From Campylobacterales bacterium (lineage in GTDB: Bacteria; Campylobacterota; Campylobacteria; Campylobacterales; Sulfurimonadaceae), in NCBI GenBank assembly GCA_026390115.1, contig JAPLGO010000023.1, forward strand, positions 235,100-299,099: a stretch of 64,000 bases of DNA, read 5' to 3'. The notes under the pieces are model-generated. The model did not search any database, was not told where the DNA came from, and worked only from the letters and a program-made list of their open reading frames with translations. This document shows positions 49,699-57,112 of the stretch, in pieces (position 1 is the first letter of the stretch; every line of letters begins with the position of its first letter). Position numbers and translations under genes: made by a program.

Positions 49699-50883
49699 TT
49701 ATATTTTTGTAGTGTTTTCATCTGATTTTAATACCTCAATAGAGATAGTTATATTGAGCTGTTTATCTGTTTTATATGAATATTTGAAAAGTTCACCAAG
49801 ATAAGGAATATTTGAAAGAAAAGGAATATTGATATTGTTATCTTCGATTTTGTTTCTTTTGATACCAGAGAGCAAAAGCACTTCATTATAATTGACATTT
49901 GTATTACTTATTAAATGTCGTTTATAAACCTGAGGCATTGTAGTTGTTACAGTTCCGACAATATCCTCAATAATCAAATCTAAATCAAGAGTAATGTAAT
50001 CATCATATACAAAGCTTTTGCCGTTAATTTTTAAACCGACATCTTTGTAATCAATAGAAGTTTGCTCACTTGTATTTGATGCCTGTGTCTTTGTTGTAGT
50101 TACCAAATAAGGAATATTATCAACCGCTTCAAATTTAAAAGATTGATTATTTTTTGAGAGTACATAAGGATGTTGCTTAACATTGATTATTTTATTATCA
50201 TCTAAGAGCCTCAAAGCACTATAAAAATCAATATTAGACAAGGTTAGGTTCTTAGTGTTTAAAGGAGCTACAATCGTATTCAAAGCAACTTTAACAGTAC
50301 CGGAAGCATCTTGAAAAATACTTGACCATTGGACACCTCTCTCTTTTGTATCTGCATCTTGAAATTCCAAAATTGCAATTTTTAAAAAGACTTGCTTTTG
50401 CTTAATATCAACCTTTTTTAAAAATGTTTCAGCCTCAAGGTATTTTTTTTCAGTTGTGGTGATGATAAAAGAGTTATTATCAGAAAGATAGGTAAAAGGC
50501 ACTTTTAAAATTGTAAGTACACTCTTACAGTCCTCAGCAGTGTTATATGCAAGTTTGTAAATATAACTGAATTCAGCGTCTATATTTTCAAGCTTTTTTT
50601 TCAAATAATAGGTTTCGCCAACTTTTAAAAGGTTGTAATCTAGCTTTGAAACAGTAGTTTTAAAAAGATTAAGCAAATCATCATTATTTATCTGCTCAGG
50701 AACATAGAGCGAAACGAGCTTGTTCTGTAAATCCTCATCAATGTAGATATTGATATTATTCTGCAAACTGACTTTTTCAGCAAAGAACGAAAGCGGTATA
50801 TCTTGGTTTTCATTTGCTTGTATTACTGGAGCTAGGCATAATAGAGCCAAAGTTAATATTGCCTTTTGTGTCACTTTTTTCAT
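49699..50883 (-). CDS. Phage secretin (pIV-like outer-membrane channel)
   Basis: 394 residues: signal peptide (MKKVTQKAILTLALLCLAPVIQA), periplasmic N-domains, and the secretin core with the C-terminal signature NIPFLSNIPYLGELFKYSYK and NEVLLLSGIKRNK. It should multimerise in the outer membrane to let virions out. GAGGA before the ATG supports this start, which lies 74 bases inside the zot gene in another frame. At 394 residues it is close to Ff pIV (about 426). Confidence 0.88.
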   Translation of the reverse strand: MKKVTQKAILTLALLCLAPVIQANENQDIPLSFFAEKVSLQNNINIYIDEDLQNKLVSLYVPEQINNDDLLNLFKTTVSKLDYNLLKVGETYYLKKKLENIDAEFSYIYKLAYNTAEDCKSVLTILKVPFTYLSDNNSFIITTTEKKYLEAETFLKKVDIKQKQVFLKIAILEFQDADTKERGVQWSSIFQDASGTVKVALNTIVAPLNTKNLTLSNIDFYSALRLLDDNKIINVKQHPYVLSKNNQSFKFEAVDNIPYLVTTTKTQASNTSEQTSIDYKDVGLKINGKSFVYDDYITLDLDLIIEDIVGTVTTTMPQVYKRHLISNTNVNYNEVLLLSGIKRNKIEDNNINIPFLSNIPYLGELFKYSYKTDKQLNITISIEVLKSDENTTKI

Positions 50884-51904
50884 TTTTGTAATCCTCTTTT
50901 TGTGGTTTTAAGAAATTGTAAAACTCTTGTGAACTCTCTAAATAGTAAATAAATAGAAAATCACTCTTTTTGTCAGTAAACAGAACGGTTACGCTTTTAT
51001 CAGTGATGAAATTGCTTAGAAGAGCAGGAGGGATTGAAATATCTTTGTTTTGGCACTTATTCATTCCACATGCAAGTTGAAAAAAAACAAGAGTTGCATA
51101 ATCTTTTTTTTCTGAATCAATTGCGACTGCTGAAGGAACAAAAGATTTTTGAGATATTTGCGTAGAAGCTTCAATAGTTTGAGGTTTTAAATCTTCTTTT
51201 TTGCCTTTATCCATAATGAAAAATTTAAAAAAAGCTACAAGAACAATTAAAATGACAGCAGCTATTAAAAGAAATTTTAAAACAATATTTGAAGCATTTA
51301 TACTGTCACCGCTGTGATATAACTCAAAAACTTTAGGATTTCTCTTTATTTTAATTTTGCCACTTCTTGAATCCTTATTCATTCGAGAACTGCAAAAAAC
51401 CGTATAAGAAAAATATCTCTTATCTAAAGTTAAACTTTGGCTTTGAGCTTTGTAGAAAAATTCTGAAAATGATTTATATTTGGACTCAATAAGAGCCAGA
51501 TTCTGAGTGATCAAAATAATTTCGTGATATAAATGTCGATGATAAGAAAGCCACCACACTAAGACTGTGTTACGCTTATCAAAATAATTATGTGCTTCAT
51601 CAATTACAAAAAGCGTATCTTTCAATTTAACAAGCTGTAAAAATCTAATCATATACTTATCAGATTTTTTTGCTTTTGCGAAGCCGTGCAATCTGACAAG
51701 TATTGAATAAAACAAATCAAAATCTAATCTTTTGACATTCTCAACTTTGTTGTAATTAAACTCATTTATGTTTGTATAGCAGTTTTGAAAAGTAACTTTA
51801 GTATCTTTTTTAGCTTCAATGTCAGAGCTGAAATTGTTGAAAATCCTATCAACTGCATAGTAAGATTTCCCAGAGCCGGGCAAACCTAGAAGAAAAGTTA
51901 TCAT
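50810..51904 (-). CDS. Zot/pI-like assembly ATPase
   Basis: 364 residues: Walker A GLPGSGKS at 7-14, Walker B LFVIDEAH at 98-105, a membrane helix at about 209-230, then a periplasmic tail. This is the inovirus signature protein that powers assembly across the inner membrane with the secretin. It overlaps the pVI-like gene by ATGA and the secretin by 74 bases. The zonula-occludens toxin label refers to the Vibrio homologue; nothing here suggests a toxin. Confidence 0.92.
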   Translation of the reverse strand: MITFLLGLPGSGKSYYAVDRIFNNFSSDIEAKKDTKVTFQNCYTNINEFNYNKVENVKRLDFDLFYSILVRLHGFAKAKKSDKYMIRFLQLVKLKDTLFVIDEAHNYFDKRNTVLVWWLSYHRHLYHEIILITQNLALIESKYKSFSEFFYKAQSQSLTLDKRYFSYTVFCSSRMNKDSRSGKIKIKRNPKVFELYHSGDSINASNIVLKFLLIAAVILIVLVAFFKFFIMDKGKKEDLKPQTIEASTQISQKSFVPSAVAIDSEKKDYATLVFFQLACGMNKCQNKDISIPPALLSNFITDKSVTVLFTDKKSDFLFIYYLESSQEFYNFLKPQKEDYKNEKSDTKGNINFGSIMPSSSNTSK

Positions 51905-52116
51905 TTCATAAAACTCACAGCTTGTTTAACAGCAAAAGCACTTATTAAAATAGTGAAAAAAACTGACAAGCCATCATAAACACCAAACTGACAAAGGACA
52001 GAAGAAAAAGGAACTGTTGTCATAGCGGATAAAAGTAATGATTTGAAATAGTCAATTACGACATAAACCAAGCCCATAAAAGGAATAAAAAACAATACTT
52101 TAACTACATAATCCAT
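51901..52116 (-). CDS. Small membrane protein, pVI-like minor coat (DUF2523-like)
   Basis: 71 residues, with two hydrophobic segments (VLFFIPFMGLVYVVIDYF and SVFFTILISAFAVKQAV) around an amphipathic part. It lies between the pIII-like and Zot genes, the canonical place of pVI. Starts immediately after the pIII-like stop, AGGA in the leader. Named from position, size and topology. Confidence 0.65.
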   Translation of the reverse strand: MDYVVKVLFFIPFMGLVYVVIDYFKSLLLSAMTTVPFSSVLCQFGVYDGLSVFFTILISAFAVKQAVSFMK

Positions 52117-53961
52117 TTAATTAGTCCTAAATATAATTGATAAAGCAGAGATAGTAAAAAGAAAAATCATAAACGCTTTAATTTCAACCATAGGAAGCAA
52201 ATTAATAGCAGATTGACTAAAAAAGACAAGAGTATGTCCGTGTAAATTAGCAGTAATTGCAGTAATAGAGCCACATGCAGGAGACAAATTGATTTTATAC
52301 TTTTCAATAATACCCTGCAAATTATCCTTAACAAAACCGAATGAGCCACCATCAGAAGCATTCGCATCTTTTTCAGCGGCAGAACCAGAAACATTATTAT
52401 CTTTGCGTGTATTTTTTTCAATTTGAGCTAATAAAGCATTTGAAGTGTTTAAATCATTACCTATATCACCAAGAGCGGAATTTGTGCCGTTAATATCAGA
52501 ACGCAGACCGCCAAGCGTATCAGATAAAGTTTGAAGTTTTGTGCCAGTTGCATCCGCTGAAGCTTTTGCCTTATCTATTGCTTCTTGTGTTGTAATAGAG
52601 CTATCTTTATTAACAGCGTTTTGGTATTGTGCTTGTTTATCATTTGCTATTTCGTCAGGAGTTGCGTTTGCATCTAAATTTGACTTCCAACAGTCACCCC
52701 ATTCGTTACGGTGATAAGTAGGCTCACATTCACACTGTTTAGTAGTTTCGTTGAACTGCTCATTCCAAAGATTTTTACAATCGTCAGCGGTTTTATCGTT
52801 TGCAGTTGCAGAAGGTAATTCGGCAGGGATAACGCATTTAATAGTATTATTTGTGACATTTAAACCGTTATGTGTACACTCTAAATAACCCGTAGGAACT
52901 TTGCCAACTGAACAAGAATTTGAAATTTTATCCCAAAGCTCTTGACACGGATTTTTATTATAATCTGATTTTGTAGTATCATGAATGTAACAATACTTTT
53001 GAACACAAGCATCATTTTTGTCTATTCTATCAAAAGAACCGTCACAATAACTTAACCCCGTATTACCCGTTTTTACTTTATCGCCACAATAATTATCTAA
53101 AGATTTACCAAAATATGAATAAAAACTTGTTTGATATGTAACACCATAATAAGCAGACACGCCCGTTTCATTTGCTCCAAAACATTGACCATACCAAGGG
53201 GAATCCGTATCTTTAACATCGGGAATACCGTCACCGTCAGTATCTTGTGTAAGTGTCGGCATATCAGCAATACCGTCACCGTTTAAGTCAGGCATACAAT
53301 AAGATTGAGCAAAAACAACAGTTGTATTATCATCGCACTTACATTTATTTGAAACATTATCAAAAGTTTGAGTTAAAGGACAAGTAGGAGCAACACAAGC
53401 ATTAACGGGAGAACCACCGACAACGACAGTACCCATAATACGAGGAGCAACACAAGGAAGAGTAGTATCAGAGATAGCATGTGACATACCTTGACCACCT
53501 TGTGGATTAAGACAATCAGTTAAACACGAAATATGCTGATAACCAAGTAATGTTAATTCAGGAATTGCAGATTGACATTCGGCAAAAGTAGTGTAATCAG
53601 CAATTTTATTAAAACCTAAAGGGGGGACGGGGTTTGTACAAACAGGAGCATCTATGACTGAATGCCATTCGGAAGTGCCCGCATTATAGCGACCAAGTGA
53701 AACATTCCAAGCACCAACAGTTATATAAGCAAGTTTATGATTTGAAGTAGTAACTTGACTACAATCATATACAACAGAACCACCAACACCTTTATTATAA
53801 GGGTCGAAAGAATCACCATAAACGACAGAAGAAACGGAAGACAAAATAGCAGGATTAACAATTTTACCTGCGGGGAGAGTACATTGAGTTAATGAGAAAA
53901 AAGCATGAAGAGAACCAAAACCAAAAAAAGAAAGGAATATAATAGATTTTATTAATTTCAT
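52117..53961 (-). CDS. pIII-like adsorption/tip protein with calcium-binding repeats
   Basis: 614 residues: signal peptide (1-20), cysteine-rich region, thrombospondin type 3-like acidic repeats at about 225-253 (DLNGDGIADMPT, DTDGDGIPDVKDTD) that bind calcium in other proteins, more cysteine-rich modules, a helical low-complexity linker at about 455-520 (LQTLSDTLGGLRSDINGTN), and a C-terminal membrane anchor (AFMIFLFTISALSIIF). Size, topology and position between minor coat genes and pVI/Zot identify the receptor-binding tip protein. The receptor is unknown. Confidence 0.75.
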   Translation of the reverse strand: MKLIKSIIFLSFFGFGSLHAFFSLTQCTLPAGKIVNPAILSSVSSVVYGDSFDPYNKGVGGSVVYDCSQVTTSNHKLAYITVGAWNVSLGRYNAGTSEWHSVIDAPVCTNPVPPLGFNKIADYTTFAECQSAIPELTLLGYQHISCLTDCLNPQGGQGMSHAISDTTLPCVAPRIMGTVVVGGSPVNACVAPTCPLTQTFDNVSNKCKCDDNTTVVFAQSYCMPDLNGDGIADMPTLTQDTDGDGIPDVKDTDSPWYGQCFGANETGVSAYYGVTYQTSFYSYFGKSLDNYCGDKVKTGNTGLSYCDGSFDRIDKNDACVQKYCYIHDTTKSDYNKNPCQELWDKISNSCSVGKVPTGYLECTHNGLNVTNNTIKCVIPAELPSATANDKTADDCKNLWNEQFNETTKQCECEPTYHRNEWGDCWKSNLDANATPDEIANDKQAQYQNAVNKDSSITTQEAIDKAKASADATGTKLQTLSDTLGGLRSDINGTNSALGDIGNDLNTSNALLAQIEKNTRKDNNVSGSAAEKDANASDGGSFGFVKDNLQGIIEKYKINLSPACGSITAITANLHGHTLVFFSQSAINLLPMVEIKAFMIFLFTISALSIIFRTN

Positions 53962-53962
53962 T

Positions 53963-54079
53963 TTAGTATCTCGTTAAAGCAATAGCACCAAAAAGAGGGG
54001 CAAAAACAGCAGTTATATTAATTAATATACTTGCAAAATAGTTTATAACTGTAATATCAGTCATTTCGATAAGTATCAT
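53963..54079 (-). CDS. 38-aa membrane protein, candidate minor coat
   Basis: Very short gene: 38 residues beginning MILIEMTDITVINYF, continuing with ASILINITAVFAPLFGAIAL. One hydrophobic helix, no signal peptide, size of pVII/pIX of Ff. Its ATG overlaps the upstream stop (ATGA) and it ends one base before the pIII-like start, so it fits the operon without gaps. Confidence 0.6.
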   Translation of the reverse strand: MILIEMTDITVINYFASILINITAVFAPLFGAIALTRY

Positions 54080-54438
54080 TTTTTACCACCTACTTTTATA
54101 AATGCGTCAATTGTAAAAAACATGAAGATACCGCCAATAATTACACCGATAAGACCAAGGAGGAAATTAAAATCTTTTATATCCATACCGAGAATATAAG
54201 AGAGATTAGGGCGACATGTGTTGTCTGATGATTGATAGATGTAATTAGGGAGGATGTTTTGAACGGTTTTATCAGTCGTAGTACTGACCCATTGTAAATT
54301 ACTACTTTGTTGATAATATAAACGACCAGCGGAAGTATAAAAATTTTCTATGCAGATTGATTGTGCGTCATAAAGCATAGAAGCATTTAAAACATTTGAA
54401 AAAATTATTACTAAAAATAAACTTTTGAAATATTTCAT
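54076..54438 (-). CDS. Secreted, C-terminally anchored phage protein, 120 aa
   Basis: Signal peptide (MKYFKSLFLVIIFSNVLNA), a short tyrosine/serine-rich ectodomain with two cysteines (SICIENF, NTCRPN), and a C-terminal membrane helix (FLLGLIGVIIGGIFMFFTI) ending in GGKK. No family recognised. Position between coat and pIII-like genes suggests a minor structural protein. AAGG lies eight bases before the ATG. Confidence 0.7.
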   Translation of the reverse strand: MKYFKSLFLVIIFSNVLNASMLYDAQSICIENFYTSAGRLYYQQSSNLQWVSTTTDKTVQNILPNYIYQSSDNTCRPNLSYILGMDIKDFNFLLGLIGVIIGGIFMFFTIDAFIKVGGKK

Positions 54439-54478
54439 TTTTTAAACCTTGTTTGATTTACTCAAAAGCTCATGAGAG

Positions 54479-54595
54479 CTAATGAGCGGAAGAGATTGAA
54501 ATAGCTTTGTGGATACTCCAAAAAATAGCTAAAGTTACAAGAACCGTACTAAAGAGGTAAGTGACTTGTAATAAATCTATAGTTGGAAGTGTCAT
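54479..54595 (-). CDS. 38-aa membrane protein after the coat gene
   Basis: 38 residues starting MTLPTIDLLQVTYLF, one helix (STVLVTLAIFWSIHKAI), starting two bases after the coat stop with no strong ribosome site, so coupled to the coat gene. Size and topology match pVII/pIX-type caps. Confidence 0.55.
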   Translation of the reverse strand: MTLPTIDLLQVTYLFSTVLVTLAIFWSIHKAISISSAH

Positions 54596-54597
54596 AA

Positions 54598-54852
54598 CTA
54601 TTTAGCCAATGACATAGCTTTTCTGATAGCCCAGATGAGAGCTAAACCAGTTAAAACAGCAGTACCAACGGTAATAGAGTCAGTTGCATCGAATGACGGA
54701 GCTACTAAAGCAGCTTGTGCGGAAACAGCAGATAAACCAGCTGAAACACCAATAACTACAACTTTGTTTACCTTGCCAAATACTTCTTTAACTTCGTTTC
54801 GAGTTTCTTCTAAAAGTTTTCTTAGATTAAACTTTGGCGGATTGTGTGACAT
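54598..54852 (-). CDS. Major coat protein, pVIII-like
   Basis: 84 residues. A 30-residue charged N-terminus (MSHNPPKFNLRKLLEETRNE...) precedes a signal-peptide core (VVVIGVSAGLSAVSAQA); signal peptidase should cut after A47. The mature 37 residues have the classic coat layout: acidic start (APSFDATD), membrane helix (ITVGTAVLTGLALIWAI) and basic end (RKAMSLAK) that would contact DNA. The leader is unusually long and the mature protein shorter than the 50 residues of Ff pVIII. AAGGGG gives a strong ribosome site, fitting high expression. Confidence 0.85.
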   Translation of the reverse strand: MSHNPPKFNLRKLLEETRNEVKEVFGKVNKVVVIGVSAGLSAVSAQAALVAPSFDATDSITVGTAVLTGLALIWAIRKAMSLAK

Positions 54853-54853
54853 T

Positions 54854-55066
54854 TTAGACCCCTTGAAAATTAGTGCTAGAGTTTCGTAATAACTCTGCTT
54901 TATCTAAATTACGACTAGATAGAGCAGGGTTATTTTTAGTTCTAGCAAATAAAATCAAATCTCTAAGAAATCTTAAATTTTCAATTTTTTCTTTGTTTTT
55001 TTTGTTCTTATCTTTTGAAAGAAGAGTTATTTTTGACTGTATTTGTTTTAAAAAAGATACAATCAT
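54854..55066 (-). CDS. Small basic phage protein, 70 aa
   Basis: 70 residues, lysine/arginine/asparagine-rich (LLSKDKNKKNKEKIENLRFL) with no membrane segment. AGGAG seven bases before the ATG. Its last codons contain the coat gene's ribosome site, so translation is coupled. Possibly nucleic-acid binding; function unknown. Confidence 0.65.
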   Translation of the reverse strand: MIVSFLKQIQSKITLLSKDKNKKNKEKIENLRFLRDLILFARTKNNPALSSRNLDKAELLRNSSTNFQGV

Positions 55067-55155
55067 TGTAAATCTCCTATTTAACTTATGAAGTCCTCAA
55101 AGAAAAGACTCGTTCAAACTCTTATGGCAAACAACTTATAAGCTCGCTTTTGACC

Positions 55156-55172
55156 CTATTTTTATAAAATAG
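55156..55172. promoter_or_regulatory. Palindrome upstream of the coat operon
   Basis: CTATTTT-TAT-AAAATAG, 7-bp perfect arms, in the 130-base gap before the 70-aa gene. It may be an operator or part of the coat promoter. Confidence 0.35.
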
Positions 55173-55195
55173 TGTTATAGAAACAATAAAGTTTT

Positions 55196-55321
55196 TTAAG
55201 TCTTATTAATTTTGTTTTTCAGCCTTTTTGCTCTTTTTTGTTTGGCTTTAAGTAAAGCAATTTCTTTATCTTCTAAGCTCTGTGTATCTTTCCAAGATGG
55301 AGCTTTGATATAAATTCCCAT
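55196..55321 (-). CDS. Possible 41-aa basic peptide
   Basis: MGIYIKAPSWKDTQSLEDKE then a lysine/arginine-rich helix (LLKAKQKRAKRLKNKINKT). AAAGAG lies close before the ATG. It fills the gap between the ssDNA-binding-like gene and the coat operon. No family recognised. Confidence 0.45.
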   Translation of the reverse strand: MGIYIKAPSWKDTQSLEDKEIALLKAKQKRAKRLKNKINKT

Positions 55322-55378
55322 AGCTCTTTGTTGTTTTCAAGATAAAAAAGAAAAATCTAAAACTGCACCAACCATCTT

Positions 55379-55738
55379 TTAAACCTTTTTAACTTCATCT
55401 TTTTTAGCCGACTTTGATTTGTCGTATTTTGAATAATCGAAAGGATTTTTATCAAGAATCATAACAGCCATTGTTTTATCTGGATAAAATTTTTGACCCC
55501 ATTGGTCTATGCTTGAATGATAGGCTAGGGCGATAGTTGAACCCTTTTTATCAAGAAGCTCATCATAATAATCTTCATCTACACTTACAGTCTCAACAGA
55601 TACTTTTCTGAAGCCCTCTTCATCTAAACCATCAAACATTACTGTTAAATCAGTGCTATACTGAACCTTATTAGTCTTTTTGTTTTCGTACTCGATTGGC
55701 TTTACTTCTAAAAGCTGTCCGATTAAATGTGTTGTCAT
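55379..55738 (-). CDS. Candidate single-stranded DNA-binding protein (gpV-like)
   Basis: 119 residues: a small beta-rich N-terminal domain (MTTHLIGQLLEVKPIEYENK, STDLTVMFDGLDEEGFRKVS) and a lysine-rich tail (DKSKSAKKDEVKKV). Size, OB-like strand pattern and position upstream of the coat genes fit the ssDNA-binding protein that coats phage DNA before packaging. Strong AAGGAG site in a GTGACA context shared with rep. Homology not proven. Confidence 0.55.
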   Translation of the reverse strand: MTTHLIGQLLEVKPIEYENKKTNKVQYSTDLTVMFDGLDEEGFRKVSVETVSVDEDYYDELLDKKGSTIALAYHSSIDQWGQKFYPDKTMAVMILDKNPFDYSKYDKSKSAKKDEVKKV

Positions 55739-55948
55739 GTGTCACTCCTTAGCGTGAATAAATCAAATTTACTTAGCTCTAACATGTCGTTAAAATTAAG
55801 TTTATAAAACATAAGCGTTTATGCTTTGTGAACTTAACTTGTTTTGTCACTTAGATAGAAACCACAACCTATGAGAAGTGACGCACATAGGAAGTGAGAG
55901 ATTAGCTTTGGCGGGTTCAAACTCATTGCCCGTGATATATCATACGAC
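55739..55948. other. Intergenic region upstream of the ssDNA-binding-like gene
   Basis: 210 bases without a supported gene. It contains the inverted repeat CCTATG (55868-55873) / CATAGG (55886-55891) and two copies of GAAGTGA-like words resembling the phage ribosome sites but with no gene after them. A promoter for the minus-strand genes is likely but not identifiable. Confidence 0.4.
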
Positions 55949-56149
55949 TTACATCAAGCTCAATGCATTGTTATGTGACTGCGTCTGTTTTACTTTTTTA
56001 ATACTTTTTTTGGTAATATTGAGAAAAGAAGTGACATTTTTAGAAGTAGTTTGAATATGTGTAAGATATTCGCTATTCCACATTAACTCTAAATTGAAGA
56101 AGTCTGTGTACAAACTTGGTCTTTGAATGTTTTGGGTATTTACTTGCAT
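55949..56149 (-). CDS. Small hypothetical phage protein, 66 aa, first gene leftward from the switch
   Basis: 66 residues (MQVNTQNIQRPSLYTDFFNL ... KKSIKKVKQTQSHNNALSLM), no recognised family, basic second half. AAGGAAGTGACAAG directly precedes its ATG. It is the first minus-strand gene after the operator region and divergent from the repressor, the typical place for an early antirepressor or replication helper. Confidence 0.55.
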   Translation of the reverse strand: MQVNTQNIQRPSLYTDFFNLELMWNSEYLTHIQTTSKNVTSFLNITKKSIKKVKQTQSHNNALSLM

Positions 56150-56165
56150 CTTGTCACTTCCTTTT

Positions 56166-56180
56166 GCACAATAATTGTGC
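56166..56180. promoter_or_regulatory. Palindromic operator (full site)
   Basis: GCACAAT-A-ATTGTGC, perfect 7-bp arms, directly downstream of a TATAGT -10 box (minus strand, 56185-56190) for the leftward genes. Probable binding site of the adjacent repressor. Confidence 0.6.
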
Positions 56181-56231
56181 TTAAACTATAGAAATGTTAC
56201 AATAGTTGATATAAAACAAAGCTTAAATTAT

Positions 56232-56243
56232 CAATAATTGTGC
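56232..56243. promoter_or_regulatory. Operator second (half) site
   Basis: CAATAATTGTGC repeats the right 12 bases of the palindrome at 56166-56180, 63 bases further on and just before the repressor gene. It would allow autoregulation. Confidence 0.5.
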
Positions 56244-56268
56244 AAAATATCATAATAAAGAGCAATAT

Positions 56269-56469
56269 ATGAAAAGAGAAGAGTTAGCAGAGTTATTAAA
56301 TGTAAGTAGAAATACTCTTGCAAATTGGGAAAAAGAAAAACCTGACTTAGTGAGATTGATAAATCAGGGAATGGCACTTGATGAAAGTATAGAAGCGACA
56401 GAAAAGCATCTTGAAAACTTAAAAGCTATTAAAAATAATGCTAGTAGTGGCAAATTTAAATTAAAATAA
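56269..56469 (+). CDS. Short phage repressor-like helix-turn-helix protein
   Basis: 66 residues: MKREELAELLNVSRNTLANW is a helix-turn-helix, followed by a coiled helical tail (ESIEATEKHLENLKAIKNNA) suited to dimerisation. It is divergent from the leftward phage genes with palindromic sites between, the classic repressor arrangement. It is coupled to the downstream nuclease gene (13-base gap), so a lysogen should express both. Confidence 0.7.
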   Translation: MKREELAELLNVSRNTLANWEKEKPDLVRLINQGMALDESIEATEKHLENLKAIKNNASSGKFKLK

Positions 56470-56482
56470 AAAAGGAAGTGAC

Positions 56483-57112
56483 ATGAGTGTATCAGCGATA
56501 ATAATGATATTGGTTTTATCAGTTGCTCTAATAGCAGTAGTTAAAATAATGGAAAAAGGACTTCCTAAATTAATAAAAAGAAAAAAAGCAGAGTGGGAAG
56601 CAGAAGCAAGAAGTAAAGAATTTAGAAAACAGCATGAAATAAATGAAGATATGAAAATTCAAAAAGTTGTTAAAGAAGAAAAGCAAAAGATATTTGAAGC
56701 AAATAGGAAAGAAAGAAATAAACAGATGCATCAAAATAACATTGCAAAGGGTAAGGACTATGAAATATTTATAGCTGAAATTTTTAAAAATCTAGGCTAT
56801 AAAACTCAAAATCATGGTTTGATACATGGAAGAAACGACAAGGGTATAGATGTAATTGTAATGAAAGATAAAGAAATAACATTGATACAATGTAAAAACT
56901 GGAAAGCAGATAGTAAATTTAAAATCACTCATGAAAAGATAAAAGCATTTATAGGGGATACAACCGCATTTTTAGACAACAACAAAGAAAAAGCAAAGGG
57001 ATACACTATCAAGAGAATGTTTGTAACTTCAAATGATATATTAGATGATTCAGCAAGACACTTTTTAAGAAGCAATAGTATTGTAGAGCATGTAATTATA
57101 CCAATGTTGTAA
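56483..57112 (+). CDS. Membrane-anchored Mrr-like restriction endonuclease-fold protein
   Basis: 209 residues. A membrane helix (3-22) and a charged coiled coil (about 30-88) are followed by a PD-(D/E)XK domain of the Mrr_cat type: E94/E99, GRNDKGIDVIVM (D119, D123) and the core LIQCKNW (Q136, K138). The nuclease part faces the cytoplasm by the positive-inside rule. It is not an inovirus core gene; it sits as a cargo gene after the repressor on the opposite strand. A role in excluding other phages or plasmids is inferred. Ribosome site AAGGAAGTGAC. Confidence 0.8.
   Translation: MSVSAIIMILVLSVALIAVVKIMEKGLPKLIKRKKAEWEAEARSKEFRKQHEINEDMKIQKVVKEEKQKIFEANRKERNKQMHQNNIAKGKDYEIFIAEIFKNLGYKTQNHGLIHGRNDKGIDVIVMKDKEITLIQCKNWKADSKFKITHEKIKAFIGDTTAFLDNNKEKAKGYTIKRMFVTSNDILDDSARHFLRSNSIVEHVIIPML

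Noticed and set aside
50810..51904. Zonula occludens toxin
   Set aside because: The protein is the phage assembly ATPase; no toxin domain or host context supports a toxin role.
54635..55091. Plus-strand open frames opposite the coat and 70-aa genes
   Set aside because: Antisense shadows; the minus-strand genes have strong ribosome sites and coat-protein architecture.
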